The notes below the pieces were generated by a model. The model was not told where the DNA came from. It searched no databases and saw nothing but the letters and a program-made list of their open reading frames with translations. Source: a virus. Taken from it: a DNA stretch of 28,259 nucleotides. Position 1 is the first letter of the stretch. Every line of letters begins with the position of its first letter. A program made the position numbers and the translations under genes. Shown here one piece after another: positions 15,853-22,494 of this stretch. The stretch lies in IMG/VR virus record IMGVR_UViG_3300010149_000103, positions 1 to 28,259 of that record. One strand, written 5' to 3'.

Positions 15853-16793
15853 TATCCGTTAAGCCCCTTTAAGTCTGTTCTGTTCTTAATTACCTCTAGC
15901 TCGTCCTCTGCGCTGCCACAGTTCATCATGTTCTCTCGATAATAGCACACGATGCTGATGCGCTCATATGGGCCTTTAGCCTTAATCGGAAGGTTTCCGT
16001 GTAGCTCATGCACATTAAAAAAGCACACATCGTTAGATCGCACATCAAACCCAACGCGGAAACGCGGCATACAGGTATATCCACCTTCGTACTTGCCAGC
16101 TTGCATCACGGCAATGTTACCAAGCCCGCCTTCGTAGTCGCCAGCGTCATAGTGCAGTGCTGTTCTAAAGTTCTTATTGACCGTTACAGTCGTAAACACC
16201 GTATCCCCGATAACAAAGTCTTTGTGCGTATCCTGTACGACCTTGTTCTGTGCTTCCCAGCGAGAGGGGCAAGCCTTCTGAAACTCATCGCTGATGCGCT
16301 TAATATATGGGTATGCCTCTGAGAACTGTCCGAAGTTCTTTTCTGTCCACGCAGTTTGTCGGCAGTATGGGAAGCGCAACGTTCTGTCAAAGTAGCCAAT
16401 GATGCCGCTGTTGACCATCTTGGCGCGTGTCTGCTTAGAAACATATCCGTCTTTTGTTACGTTACGATAGCGCTTCTTTTTGGTGTCGGCATCAATAACG
16501 CCCTGCCGCACACTAAGCACCTTGTCATCGTTAACATAGAACTCGCCAGCCGCGTCACCCCTGTTGTCGGTTGGTGTTGCTGCATGTCTTAACGCACCGT
16601 AAGCCGCCTTACATAAAGAAGTCGGTATTACGTTCTTGCGGAACATGAAAAGCGGGTTGCCATCCTCATCGTAGGCATCGCAGTCATAATCAATAATGTG
16701 GTCAATCTCGTGTTCCTCTAGGAACGTACCCGCCCGCGCTGACCATTCTTCCTTCGTGCCGTAGGCTTTTGCCTCAAAGATTTTTACACTCAT
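15852..16793 (-). CDS. 2-oxoglutarate/Fe(II) dioxygenase of the TET/JBP type (313 aa)
   Basis: The C-terminal half has the features of TET/JBP DNA-base oxygenases: TVTVNKNFRTALHYDAGDY, where H214 and D216 form the HxD iron site; then NIAVMQAGKYEGGYTCMPRF; SNDVCFFNVHELHGNLPI, with H265 the probable third iron ligand; and YERISIVCYYRE, with R278 the likely 2-oxoglutarate-binding residue. The MVNSGIIGYFDR segment (126-137) is also typical. These enzymes oxidise the methyl group of thymine or 5-methylcytosine in DNA. No cytosine methyltransferase is seen in the window, so thymine is one candidate substrate. It is flanked by a ParB-like gene and a P-loop kinase, with 20- and 1-base overlaps. The gene lies in one transcript with the terminase and portal, consistent with modification after replication. 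Confidence 0.82.
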   Translation of the reverse strand: MSVKIFEAKAYGTKEEWSARAGTFLEEHEIDHIIDYDCDAYDEDGNPLFMFRKNVIPTSLCKAAYGALRHAATPTDNRGDAAGEFYVNDDKVLSVRQGVIDADTKKKRYRNVTKDGYVSKQTRAKMVNSGIIGYFDRTLRFPYCRQTAWTEKNFGQFSEAYPYIKRISDEFQKACPSRWEAQNKVVQDTHKDFVIGDTVFTTVTVNKNFRTALHYDAGDYEGGLGNIAVMQAGKYEGGYTCMPRFRVGFDVRSNDVCFFNVHELHGNLPIKAKGPYERISIVCYYRENMMNCGSAEDELEVIKNRTDLKGLNG

Positions 16794-17388
16794 TTTCTAC
16801 CGCCAACACCACAGCGTCTGTGATGTTCTCCAAGTTGTTAGCTTTCATTATCTTATCGCATTGTTCGCGGAACCGTGGCTCACTTTGCTGGTCTAAGTAT
16901 AACAAAACCATCTTCACATGGTTAGCGGGCAAAACGTCCAACCCTTCTTCTTCAAGCTCTTCTTCTAGCTCGTCCTCGCCCTCGAACTGCAATAGCTCCT
17001 CGTTAAGCTTGGCAATCTCGTCTAGTTCAAAGCCTGTAAGCCCCATGTCATAATCAAGTTCTGCAAGTAAGTTAAACTCATGGGCTAGAAGCTCTTTATC
17101 CCACTCAGAAAACTCAGCAGTCTTATTGTCTGCTATCCTGTAAGCTGCTTTCTGCGCGTCACTTAACCCCTTGGCAATGACACAAGGAACACTATCAAAG
17201 CCCAAAGCAGTCGCAGCAGCGTGTCGGGTATGCCCCGCAAGTATAATCTTCTCCTCGTCAATAACTATCGGTTGCTGCCAGCCAAATTCTTTCAAGCTCT
17301 CGGCGACCTTTGTAACCGCAACATCGTTTTTTCTTGGGTTGTTATCGTATGGTTTGATGTCTGTAATGTTAAAAAGCTCAATTTGCAT
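16774..17388 (-). CDS. ParB-like nuclease-domain protein (204 aa)
   Basis: Residues 8-100 match the ParB N-terminal domain: ITDIKPYDNNPRKND (8-22), VAESLKEFGWQQPIVIDEE, and GHTRHAAATALG (52-63) with the conserved GHTR motif, then AAYRIADNKTAEFSEWD. This domain binds CTP in chromosomal ParB and occurs in phages beside DNA methylases and base-modification enzymes. The remaining part has an acidic run (residues 136-149, mainly E/D and L) and a C-terminal alpha/beta segment. There is no ParB HTH of the classical kind. AGGTGG precedes the start. It is the first gene of the leftward modification-packaging operon. It may guide or license the modification enzymes on DNA; this is inference. Confidence 0.85.
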   Translation of the reverse strand: MQIELFNITDIKPYDNNPRKNDVAVTKVAESLKEFGWQQPIVIDEEKIILAGHTRHAAATALGFDSVPCVIAKGLSDAQKAAYRIADNKTAEFSEWDKELLAHEFNLLAELDYDMGLTGFELDEIAKLNEELLQFEGEDELEEELEEEGLDVLPANHVKMVLLYLDQQSEPRFREQCDKIMKANNLENITDAVVLAVENECKNL

Positions 17389-17417
17389 GGGCCACCTGTT
17401 TTTGTGTTATGATAAAA

Positions 17418-17446
17418 TTCTTATCTATTTGTGAAGATATATGCAA
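17418..17446 (-). promoter_or_regulatory. Possible promoter of the ParB-to-portal operon
   Basis: On the minus strand TTGCAT (17446-17441) is followed after 17 bases by TAAGAA (17423-17418), about 30 bases before the ParB start. It lies just after a terminator (17448-17479), where a new transcript must begin. Both boxes are imperfect. It lacks the GTAAATA-N3-TATTTAC operator, so control differs from the early right-arm promoters. Confidence 0.35.
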
Positions 17447-17447
17447 T

Positions 17448-17479
17448 AAAAAAAGCCCCGCTGCACTACCAACGGGACT
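17448..17479 (-). terminator. Rho-independent terminator after the leftward replication genes
   Basis: On the minus strand AGTCCCG (17479-17473) pairs with CGGGGCT (17460-17454) with one G-U pair and a 12-base loop, followed by a run of seven T. It lies about 95 bases after the stop of the 167-aa gene and separates the replication transcript from the ParB operon. Confidence 0.75.
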
Positions 17480-17573
17480 AGGTGTGTCGGTCATCAAGGC
17501 AGATTTAAGTACACATGAAAAGTACCAAATCCATCGAGCAGTTAGGTTAGAATACAGGTTCCCGACTTGCAAA

Positions 17574-18077
17574 TTATTGCACACCGTTGTGGGAGACGTC
17601 AATATTTGGTTTCCGATATTTATCCAAGTCCCGTTTGGAAACCAAACCTTTTTCAATAAGGTAATTTGCGCCGCTCCCAAAAACATACCATTCAGAGACA
17701 GGTTCTCCGCGCTTGATGCGCCCAGCATTAATCAGGTCTGCTTCAAAGTCCACAGGACGCGCTAGTTCGGGGTCAACATCAGCCAAACGCACCCTATCCG
17801 CACTGTCATGCACCCCTTTAATAAATGTCTTTATTGTGGGCCATGTACGGCTCGCAGTGTTTTTCCTAGTGTATTGGGCCACCCGCTCAAGAAGTGTGTT
17901 TACAGAACTCTCTGACAAGCCGCTAGGTATCTCTGAGTTAATGTCCTCAACCATAAACACCATCTCATCTTGTGCCCGTAGCTTGTCAAAGCTTGCTGGA
18001 ACCTCATAACGCTTAAGAAATTGTACCAACCAAGCCCCGACAATACGCTTGCGTTCTTCATACCCTAGATTACTCAT
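17574..18077 (-). CDS. Replication partner protein, possible helicase loader (167 aa)
   Basis: The gene follows the replication initiator-like gene with an 8-base overlap, the same O-P order as in lambda-like phages. The product is mainly helical (GYEERKRIVGAWLVQFLKRYEVP, then WPTIKTFIKGVHDSADRVRLAD), charged, and lacks Walker motifs. So it is not an ATPase loader of the DnaC type; a P-like adaptor is the nearest idea. I recognise no family from sequence. Its ribosome binding site AAAGGAGATAGG lies inside the end of the initiator gene and is preceded by the recurring TGTAAAAGCAAC element. Confidence 0.6.
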   Translation of the reverse strand: MSNLGYEERKRIVGAWLVQFLKRYEVPASFDKLRAQDEMVFMVEDINSEIPSGLSESSVNTLLERVAQYTRKNTASRTWPTIKTFIKGVHDSADRVRLADVDPELARPVDFEADLINAGRIKRGEPVSEWYVFGSGANYLIEKGLVSKRDLDKYRKPNIDVSHNGVQ

Positions 18078-18768
18078 TACCTATCTCCTTTGTTGCTTTT
18101 ACAAAACCTAGATCACCCAAGATGTGATCCATTTGCTGTGATGTTGTCATGTGGTTAAAGTCTGGCGCGTCAATCTCATCATCCCAGCGCCCCTGATTTA
18201 GCCATGTGGACAAGTGTGGTATATACCGCGTATCCCTGCCCTGAACAGAAACGATGTAGGCATCCAGCTTACCAGCAAGCGTTTCCAATGGCTGTTTCTT
18301 TACAGCTTTTTCAAACGATGCTTTTGCTGCGCCTTTGCCCTTCTTTACAGGATAACGAGACCAAAGTTGTTCAAATGTTTGCTCAATAATATCTTTGGTT
18401 AAACTTAACTGTTTATTTCTTACCTGTTTATGGGGGTGTCTCTCTGACACTGGGGGGGTGTCTGTGTGACACTGGGGGAGTGTCACTGTGCTACCCCCTA
18501 CCTCAAAGCCAAAGGCATAACGATTGGAAGTCTGGCTACCGTTTTGCCTAAACTCTTTTTCAGCACTTATAAGCCCGCGCGACTGCAATAACTCCAAGCA
18601 CCTAATAACTGTAGAGCGTGAACAACCTACGTCCTCGCCAATCTTTGTCAGGCTTGGAAAACATCCTGTGTCTGGGTTGTGCCTGTTTGCCAGCGCTAAG
18701 AGCACCATCTTGGCATGAACAGACAAATCCCTTTGCTCCCATGCCCAGTTGACCGCCTTAAAACTCAT
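18070..18768 (-). CDS. Phage replication initiator, lambda O-like organisation (232 aa)
   Basis: Residues 1-90 form a winged helix-turn-helix of the type in phage replication proteins: VNWAWEQRDLSVHAKMVLLALANRHNPDTGCFPS, then IGEDVGCSRSTVIRCLELLQSRGLI. A variable linker (about 91-125) is encoded by two 22-bp direct repeats. The C-terminal domain (about 130-200) reads FEQLWSRYPVKKGKGAAKASFEKAV and YIPHLSTWLNQGRWDDE, a pattern common in phage replisome organisers. The protein should bind the repeats in its own gene and recruit the partner encoded next. AAGGAGAGGTAA gives a strong ribosome binding site. Confidence 0.83.
   Translation of the reverse strand: MSFKAVNWAWEQRDLSVHAKMVLLALANRHNPDTGCFPSLTKIGEDVGCSRSTVIRCLELLQSRGLISAEKEFRQNGSQTSNRYAFGFEVGGSTVTLPQCHTDTPPVSERHPHKQVRNKQLSLTKDIIEQTFEQLWSRYPVKKGKGAAKASFEKAVKKQPLETLAGKLDAYIVSVQGRDTRYIPHLSTWLNQGRWDDEIDAPDFNHMTTSQQMDHILGDLGFVKATKEIGNE
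18385..18490. other. Candidate phage replication origin: iterons plus AT-rich stretch
   Basis: Two direct repeats of 22 bp lie head to tail (18432-18453 and 18454-18475), differing at only two positions. Each holds the inverted repeat GTGTC-N5-GACAC next to five G. A partial third copy (GGGAGTGTCAC) follows at 18476-18486. Next to them, at 18385-18430, is an AT-rich stretch, which is downstream in the sense of the initiator gene. Iterons followed by an AT-rich unwinding region inside the initiator gene is the lambda origin layout. Confidence 0.65.
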
Positions 18769-18873
18769 TTACCTCTCCTTGTGTTGCTTTACGTTGACAG
18801 GGGTTCTTGTTCCCCGTATATTTGCTCTTGAAGGTTGGCTTACCTCCATCCTTCGTTGCTTTACAGGGGTCAT
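18769..18873 (-). repeat. Duplicated leader between the HTH gene and the replication gene
   Basis: Two imperfect copies of a leader of about 35 bases lie at 18840-18870 and 18769-18804. On the minus strand both contain ACCCCTGT, AAAGCAAC, AAGGA and GAGGTAA in the same order. The copy next to the replication gene gives its ribosome binding site. The other has a ribosome binding site but no start codon at the right distance. A 34-codon open frame (ATG at 18873, stop directly before 18768) spans both and lacks a good ribosome binding site. It may be a decayed gene start or a regulatory leader. Confidence 0.5.
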
Positions 18874-18892
18874 CGCTTTAAGTGGTGACCCT

Positions 18893-19081
18893 TTAATTTT
18901 CCAGATACCTTTCAAGCTTTACCATTGTCCTCTTGCTAGGGTTGCCGCCAAGAACGATCCTACGAAGCGCAGCATACGTCAAACCAGTGCGTTCTGCCAC
19001 GACCTTCAGCTTCCTATCCTCAAGCTTAATCCTAAGCTCTTGGGCTGAAAGGGTAGGCTTTTCTAGAAGTGGCTCTACCAT
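18893..19081 (-). CDS. Small helix-turn-helix regulator (62 aa)
   Basis: The C-terminal half is a compact HTH: RKLKVVAERTGLTYAALRRIVLGGNPSKRTMVKLERYLE, like the DNA-binding part of Cro/CI-type proteins. The N-terminal 20 residues are polar. It is the first gene of the leftward transcript and is divergent from the recombination operon, the usual site for the phage's early switch regulator. Its upstream region holds palindromes that could be its own operator. No dimerisation domain beyond the HTH is visible, as in Cro-like proteins. Ribosome binding site AAGGAAAA is 9-10 bases upstream. Confidence 0.72.
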   Translation of the reverse strand: MVEPLLEKPTLSAQELRIKLEDRKLKVVAERTGLTYAALRRIVLGGNPSKRTMVKLERYLEN

Positions 19082-19163
19082 TATTTTTTTCCTTATGTTA
19101 AATTAACACTTGCATTTTTTGCACATAACGCAAATTATAGCAATAGCAACGAAGGAGAAAATT
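19082..19163. promoter_or_regulatory. Divergent early control region
   Basis: This region separates the leftward HTH gene from the rightward recombination operon. On the minus strand TGCTATAAT (19142-19134) is a perfect extended -10. The palindrome TTTGC-N7-GCAAA (19118-19134) overlaps its likely start site, and GTTAAATTAAC (19097-19107) lies nearer the HTH gene. A rightward promoter is less clear; TTGCAT at 19110-19115 could be a -35. The GTAAATA operator is absent here, so another regulator must act. Confidence 0.55.
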
Positions 19164-19397
19164 ATGATACCACAATGTCCGCCCAGCTTAATCAGGGTTG
19201 CCATCAGCAACGCTATATCACGCAGAAGCACAAAGCTTGTCATGCAAGCCAACCGTGAAGAGATTAGCCATCAGCGCTATATTGCAGAGCAGTTCCCAGC
19301 CGATGCCATTAGCTATCTAGAGGAAGCAATCAACGAGGCCATTAAAGAGTGGGAAGCTCAGTACAAGGCCAATCATAAGGAAGTAGCCTGTGACTAA
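19164..19397 (+). CDS. Unknown first gene of the rightward recombination operon (77 aa)
   Basis: The ATG at 19164 is chosen over upstream frames because GAAGGAGA lies 7 bases before it, next to AGCAAC. The protein is mainly helical and basic in its first half (RVAISNAISRRSTKLVMQANREEISHQRY) and acidic later (YLEEAINEAIKEWEAQ). There is no membrane segment. Its stop overlaps the GTG start of the next gene. No family recognised; a DNA-related accessory is plausible from context. Confidence 0.65.
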   Translation: MIPQCPPSLIRVAISNAISRRSTKLVMQANREEISHQRYIAEQFPADAISYLEEAINEAIKEWEAQYKANHKEVACD

Positions 19398-19875
19398 AGT
19401 AGACAGCGCACTTCTTACACTGGTATCGGAAGCGCTTGCCGATTACGCAGATGACGAACAAACCTTCTGGGATACACTGGACGGCGAGACAGACGTCATG
19501 GGTCTGGTTGGCAAGCTTATCCAGCAATCTGTAGAAACGGATGCACAGATCGCAATGATAGACGGGCTGGTGGAAACATACCGCCAGCGCAAATCATCGT
19601 TACAGGGCCGCAAGGAAGCTTATAAACGCGCCCTGATGACAGTGCTAAGAAGCACAAACCAAGCCAAGGTTCCACATGCACTGGGAACAGTTTCATTGCG
19701 CAAAGGAACCGAAAGCGTATTAGTAACCAACATAGAGGAGGTGCCGACACAACTTTGTAAGATTACCAAAGCGCCCGACAAAACTGCAATTAAAGCGCAG
19801 CTAAAAGCGGGTGAAACAATAGACGGGGTTGAACTTGTAACCAGCCCCGAGACAGTAAGCATAAGGATTAAATGA
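19390..19875 (+). CDS. Siphovirus Gp157-like protein (161 aa)
   Basis: The start is GTG at 19390, overlapping the previous stop. The order is an acidic N-terminus, a helical region (about 45-80) IQQSVETDAQIAMIDGLVETYRQRKSSLQGRKEAYKRAL, then a beta-rich C-terminus with LGTVSLRKGTESV and ending TIDGVELVTSPETVSIRIK. This pattern is that of the Gp157 family, found in phage recombination operons beside single-strand annealing proteins and SSB. In some phages the family has been linked to resistance; the biochemical role is unclear. Stop and next start overlap as ATGA. Confidence 0.85.
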   Translation: MTKVDSALLTLVSEALADYADDEQTFWDTLDGETDVMGLVGKLIQQSVETDAQIAMIDGLVETYRQRKSSLQGRKEAYKRALMTVLRSTNQAKVPHALGTVSLRKGTESVLVTNIEEVPTQLCKITKAPDKTAIKAQLKAGETIDGVELVTSPETVSIRIK

Positions 19876-20495
19876 TGACCAATGCGAATAACACAGACAT
19901 GAATGCGATTGTAGCTTTTAACAAGGCACAGGCAGAAATGGGCCGTGCAATTAAAAACCAAAAGAACACATTCTTAAAAAACAGCTACGCCGATCTTTCG
20001 GCAATACAAGATGCAGTTCTACCAGCGTTCCAATCAAACGGGTTCGCTATCTTACAAGTGGGGGGCCACGACGAGTTCGGGCCTTACATGGAAACACAAG
20101 CTCGCCACGTTAGCGGTGAAGTATTTTCCTCACGGATATACCTAGAACACAATAAGGGCGACATGCAGTCGTTAGGTTCGGCCATAACATACGCCCGCCG
20201 CTATGGGTTGTCTGCAATCAGTGGGGTGCCTGTAGAGGATGACGATGGCAATCACGCTGTCGGTCATGACAGGGTGCAAGCAAAGGTAAATAAAAAACCA
20301 CCACAGCCAAGCATCCATCAACGTGCAGACAAGCTCGAAAGCTTTTTAAACAGCAAGCCAGATGCTGACGCATTCATTAAGGCAGGGCCAAACGCACACG
20401 CACTCCTTGAGCTACTCACAGCGCAAGACAGACCACGGGCAGAAAAGCTCAACCAGCTTTGGCTGGATCAAGAAGAACGCATCTTAAAGGGTTAA
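19872..20495 (+). CDS. erf: ERF-family single-strand annealing recombinase (207 aa)
   Basis: Residues about 10-125 match the ERF family: IVAFNKAQAEMGRAIKNQKNTFLKNSYADLSAIQDAVLPAF, GFAILQVGG, and QSLGSAITYARRYGLSAISGV with the conserved S-A-x-T-Y-x-R-R-Y-x-L motif, followed by the acidic DDDGN. ERF proteins bind single-stranded DNA and anneal complementary strands, supporting phage recombination and circularisation. The C-terminal part (130-207) is variable, basic then helical. Length is normal. ATGATG gives two adjacent possible starts. The next gene is SSB. Confidence 0.93.
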   Translation: MMTNANNTDMNAIVAFNKAQAEMGRAIKNQKNTFLKNSYADLSAIQDAVLPAFQSNGFAILQVGGHDEFGPYMETQARHVSGEVFSSRIYLEHNKGDMQSLGSAITYARRYGLSAISGVPVEDDDGNHAVGHDRVQAKVNKKPPQPSIHQRADKLESFLNSKPDADAFIKAGPNAHALLELLTAQDRPRAEKLNQLWLDQEERILKG

Positions 20496-20499
20496 TAAA

Positions 20500-20886
20500 A
20501 TGACATTGAAAATTACAGCTATCGGCAACCTTACCCGCGACAGTCAACTCCGCACACTTAGCAGCGGAGAAACTGTGCTAAACTTTAGCATCGCCCGCAA
20601 TGACCGCCGCACTAAAGAAGCCACCTACATTGAGTGCGCAGTATGGGGCAAGCTTGGGCAATCCATCGCCCAGTACCTTTTGCGCGGGAAACAAGTTTAC
20701 GTTGATGGTGAGCTTGGTATGCGCCAATGGGAAGGGCAGAACGGGCCACAAACTAGCCTAACATGTCGCGTCCGTGAGATCGAAATCCTTGGCGGCGGGC
20801 AACAAAGCCAACCACAGGGTCAGCCAAGCGGCGACCAATCGGGCGCACCAAGCAACGGGGATATGGATGACGAAATCCCATTCTAA
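20500..20886 (+). CDS. ssb: Single-stranded DNA-binding protein (128 aa)
   Basis: An OB-fold domain spans about 1-100: ITAIGNLTRDSQLRTLSSGETVLNFSIARND, YIECAVWGKLGQSIAQYLLRGKQVYVDGEL, and MRQWEGQNGPQTSL. A short Gln/Gly/Ser-rich linker leads to the acidic tip DMDDEIPF, the classical site for partner binding. It coats single-stranded DNA at forks and during annealing with the ERF protein encoded four bases upstream. It is shorter than cellular SSB, as is usual in phages. Confidence 0.96.
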   Translation: MTLKITAIGNLTRDSQLRTLSSGETVLNFSIARNDRRTKEATYIECAVWGKLGQSIAQYLLRGKQVYVDGELGMRQWEGQNGPQTSLTCRVREIEILGGGQQSQPQGQPSGDQSGAPSNGDMDDEIPF

Positions 20887-21283
20887 ACCCAAGCTTCAAG
20901 TTTACAAACGTGACGGGCATTTATTGCCCCTCACAGAGTACGATGCACAAGAAATAGAACAAGCGCCGATTGACCAGTTGTACGATCTGGTTCCTGTATT
21001 TAAACGCTCAGACCCGCATCACAAGCTATACTGGGCAACCCTTGGCAATGTTGTTCAACAGACGGGCGCATGGGCGAGTTCTGCGCACTTACACGACGAT
21101 CTTAAGATGCTGTGCGGGCATTACCGAACTGTCATAAACAGGGCGACAGGTGGTCTTTATTACATCCCTGACAGCATTGCTTACCGCAAGATGGATCAAG
21201 CAGAGTTTGCTGCGTACTTTGAACAAGCAATGGAAAAGTTATCGGAGACCATAGGCTATGACCCACTCGCCGCTAGACAATGA
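20867..21283 (+). CDS. DUF1367-like phage protein (138 aa)
   Basis: The start at 20867 lies inside the last codons of the SSB gene; earlier in-frame starts would put most of the extra residues inside SSB coding sequence. Conserved-looking segments are LQVYKRDGHLLPLTEYD, RSDPHHKLYWATLGNVVQQTGAW, LHDDLKMLCGHYRTVIN, and IPDSIAYRKMDQAEFAAYFEQAMEKL. This order matches DUF1367-type phage proteins, found near recombination genes and compared by some authors with lambda NinB. The role is unknown; single-strand DNA or recombination work is suggested by position. Confidence 0.72.
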   Translation: MTKSHSKPKLQVYKRDGHLLPLTEYDAQEIEQAPIDQLYDLVPVFKRSDPHHKLYWATLGNVVQQTGAWASSAHLHDDLKMLCGHYRTVINRATGGLYYIPDSIAYRKMDQAEFAAYFEQAMEKLSETIGYDPLAARQ

Positions 21284-21740
21284 GGACAAGCGCAGTTGGT
21301 GCGCACTGGGCGAAGAACAGGAAATAGCCTTTATAAATGCACACACATTCAAAGACACTGTGCTGAGTATGAACCCAGAAAAGGACTTGGACAAATACAC
21401 CTTTGATATGCGGATCAATATGCCGTGCGACCTAAAGACAATCCGCACCCCTTGGATATATGCAAAAGATAAATTTGGGATTGACCCAAAACATGCAGTT
21501 TCCATTAATCAAAAAGACTTGCGCCGATATGCTGAACTCTATCCAAACATCGTTATCGTTTTTGATGTAAGCTTTGCCGAATATAGGGCTATCCACTTTG
21601 GCACCATAAGCCACTTTAAAAAGCTGTTAGAGGATGGCGATATGCACAAGCATGAATATCAGCACAGGAAAAATGACACACAAGGCAACGCGAAGATCAG
21701 CTATGTGTTTGATATAACAAAACTGCCAATACTGAGGTGA
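21258..21740 (+). CDS. Possible PD-(D/E)XK nuclease (160 aa)
   Basis: The gene overlaps the previous one by 26 bases. A helix with E19, E20 and E22 (LGEEQEIAFINAH) is followed by a strand pair, DKYTFDMRINMPCDLKTIRTPW, where D50 and the D-L-K triplet (59-61) could be the PD ... (D/E)xK residues. It continues with NQKDLRRYAELYPNIVIVFDVSF, like the helix and strand after the core motif in this superfamily. This fits a recombination nuclease beside ERF, SSB, HNH and RusA genes. No strong family match is known to me, so the fold call is inference from pattern and context. Confidence 0.5.
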   Translation: MTHSPLDNEDKRSWCALGEEQEIAFINAHTFKDTVLSMNPEKDLDKYTFDMRINMPCDLKTIRTPWIYAKDKFGIDPKHAVSINQKDLRRYAELYPNIVIVFDVSFAEYRAIHFGTISHFKKLLEDGDMHKHEYQHRKNDTQGNAKISYVFDITKLPILR

Positions 21741-21744
21741 GCAA

Positions 21745-22062
21745 ATGGCAAACTTAACAGGAAGAAAACCATACCAAAAAGAAGGAAAGCCAAAGAAAGA
21801 TGAAAAGTATCTACAAGCTATTAGGCAAAAGCCGTGCTGCGTTTGCGCGAGGTTTGGCGAAGCTCAACGCTCCCCGACCACAGCCCATCACCCTATCCAT
21901 GATCGCCACGGAACTAGAAAACGATCTGATAGAACTGCGATCCCGCTTTGTGAAGGCCATCACCAAGGTCTTTGGGACACGTCAAAAATAGCGCTACACA
22001 AAGAGCCGCAACTTTGGCGCGAAACCTATGGCCCTGACTACTCGTACTGCGAGGCTACTTAG
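21745..22062 (+). CDS. HNH-type nuclease, Ref/DUF968-like (105 aa)
   Basis: KPCCVCARFGE (30-40) gives the first zinc pair, TTAHHPI (45-51) the catalytic histidines, and IPLCEGHHQGLWD the later Cys and His residues. The order C-x2-C ... AHH ... PLC-x2-HH is that of HNH proteins such as Ref (P1 recombination enhancement nuclease) and DUF968. Ref cuts at RecA-made displacement loops; whether this protein does so is not known. The basic N-terminus (KKDEKYLQ preceded by KEGKPK) could bind DNA. It ends 8 bases inside the convergent RusA gene. Confidence 0.78.
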   Translation: MANLTGRKPYQKEGKPKKDEKYLQAIRQKPCCVCARFGEAQRSPTTAHHPIHDRHGTRKRSDRTAIPLCEGHHQGLWDTSKIALHKEPQLWRETYGPDYSYCEAT

Positions 22063-22489
22063 TCCAAGAGATGCGCACATGCACCAGCGGTGGAACATCT
22101 AATCCGCAATACTGCTTCCTCGCGTTAATAGCGTGGACTTGCGCATCATCTAAAAAGACAACCCCATTACAGCCATCCAGAACAGCTTTGATAATATTGT
22201 CTATGTCTGGCTTCTTTGGCTTTATCACGTTTGCAAAAGCAAGCGCCCGCTTTTTGTTAGGCCAGCTTTTAGGAATGCCATGATACGCAGTGACCTCAAC
22301 AAATACGTTTGCTGATGTTGGTGGCAGCTTGTTCTTTGCCATTGCTACCCAAGCCGATTGACGCACCGTTCGCTCGTATGCAGCGGTCTTGCTGTCGGTG
22401 TATGTTCTGCCCGCCTTGGTAAATCTGGGCCGACCTTTACCCCTTGGTTCACCGTCAATTATGAACTCTACTCTCTGTATTCCATCCAT
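22055..22489 (-). CDS. rusA: RusA-family Holliday junction resolvase (144 aa)
   Basis: This is the only leftward gene in the right part before the lysis gene. RGKGRPRFTKAGRTYTDSKTAAYE (16-39) is the conserved basic start; KPKKPDIDNIIKAVLDGCNGVVFLDDAQV (90-118) holds the catalytic Asp residues (D95, D97 and D114 or D115). The dimer cuts four-way junctions made by recombination or replication. Length is close to E. coli RusA with a little extra. It faces the HNH gene and is divergent from the papain-like gene, with operator B lying 5 bases before its start. Confidence 0.93.
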   Translation of the reverse strand: MDGIQRVEFIIDGEPRGKGRPRFTKAGRTYTDSKTAAYERTVRQSAWVAMAKNKLPPTSANVFVEVTAYHGIPKSWPNKKRALAFANVIKPKKPDIDNIIKAVLDGCNGVVFLDDAQVHAINARKQYCGLDVPPLVHVRISWTK

Positions 22490-22494
22490 AGCCT

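Noticed and set aside
17389-17447. Possible GTAAATA-type operator before the ParB gene
   Set aside because: Only fragments such as CTATTTG occur; no palindrome of the shared type is present.
18432-18486. Direct repeats considered as a CRISPR array
   Set aside because: The repeats are contiguous with no spacers and lie inside a coding gene; iterons of an origin explain them better.
20774-20866. Upstream start for the DUF1367-like gene, giving 31 more residues
   Set aside because: The added part lies in SSB coding sequence and its residues are low-complexity frameshift products; the ATG at 20867 is adequate.
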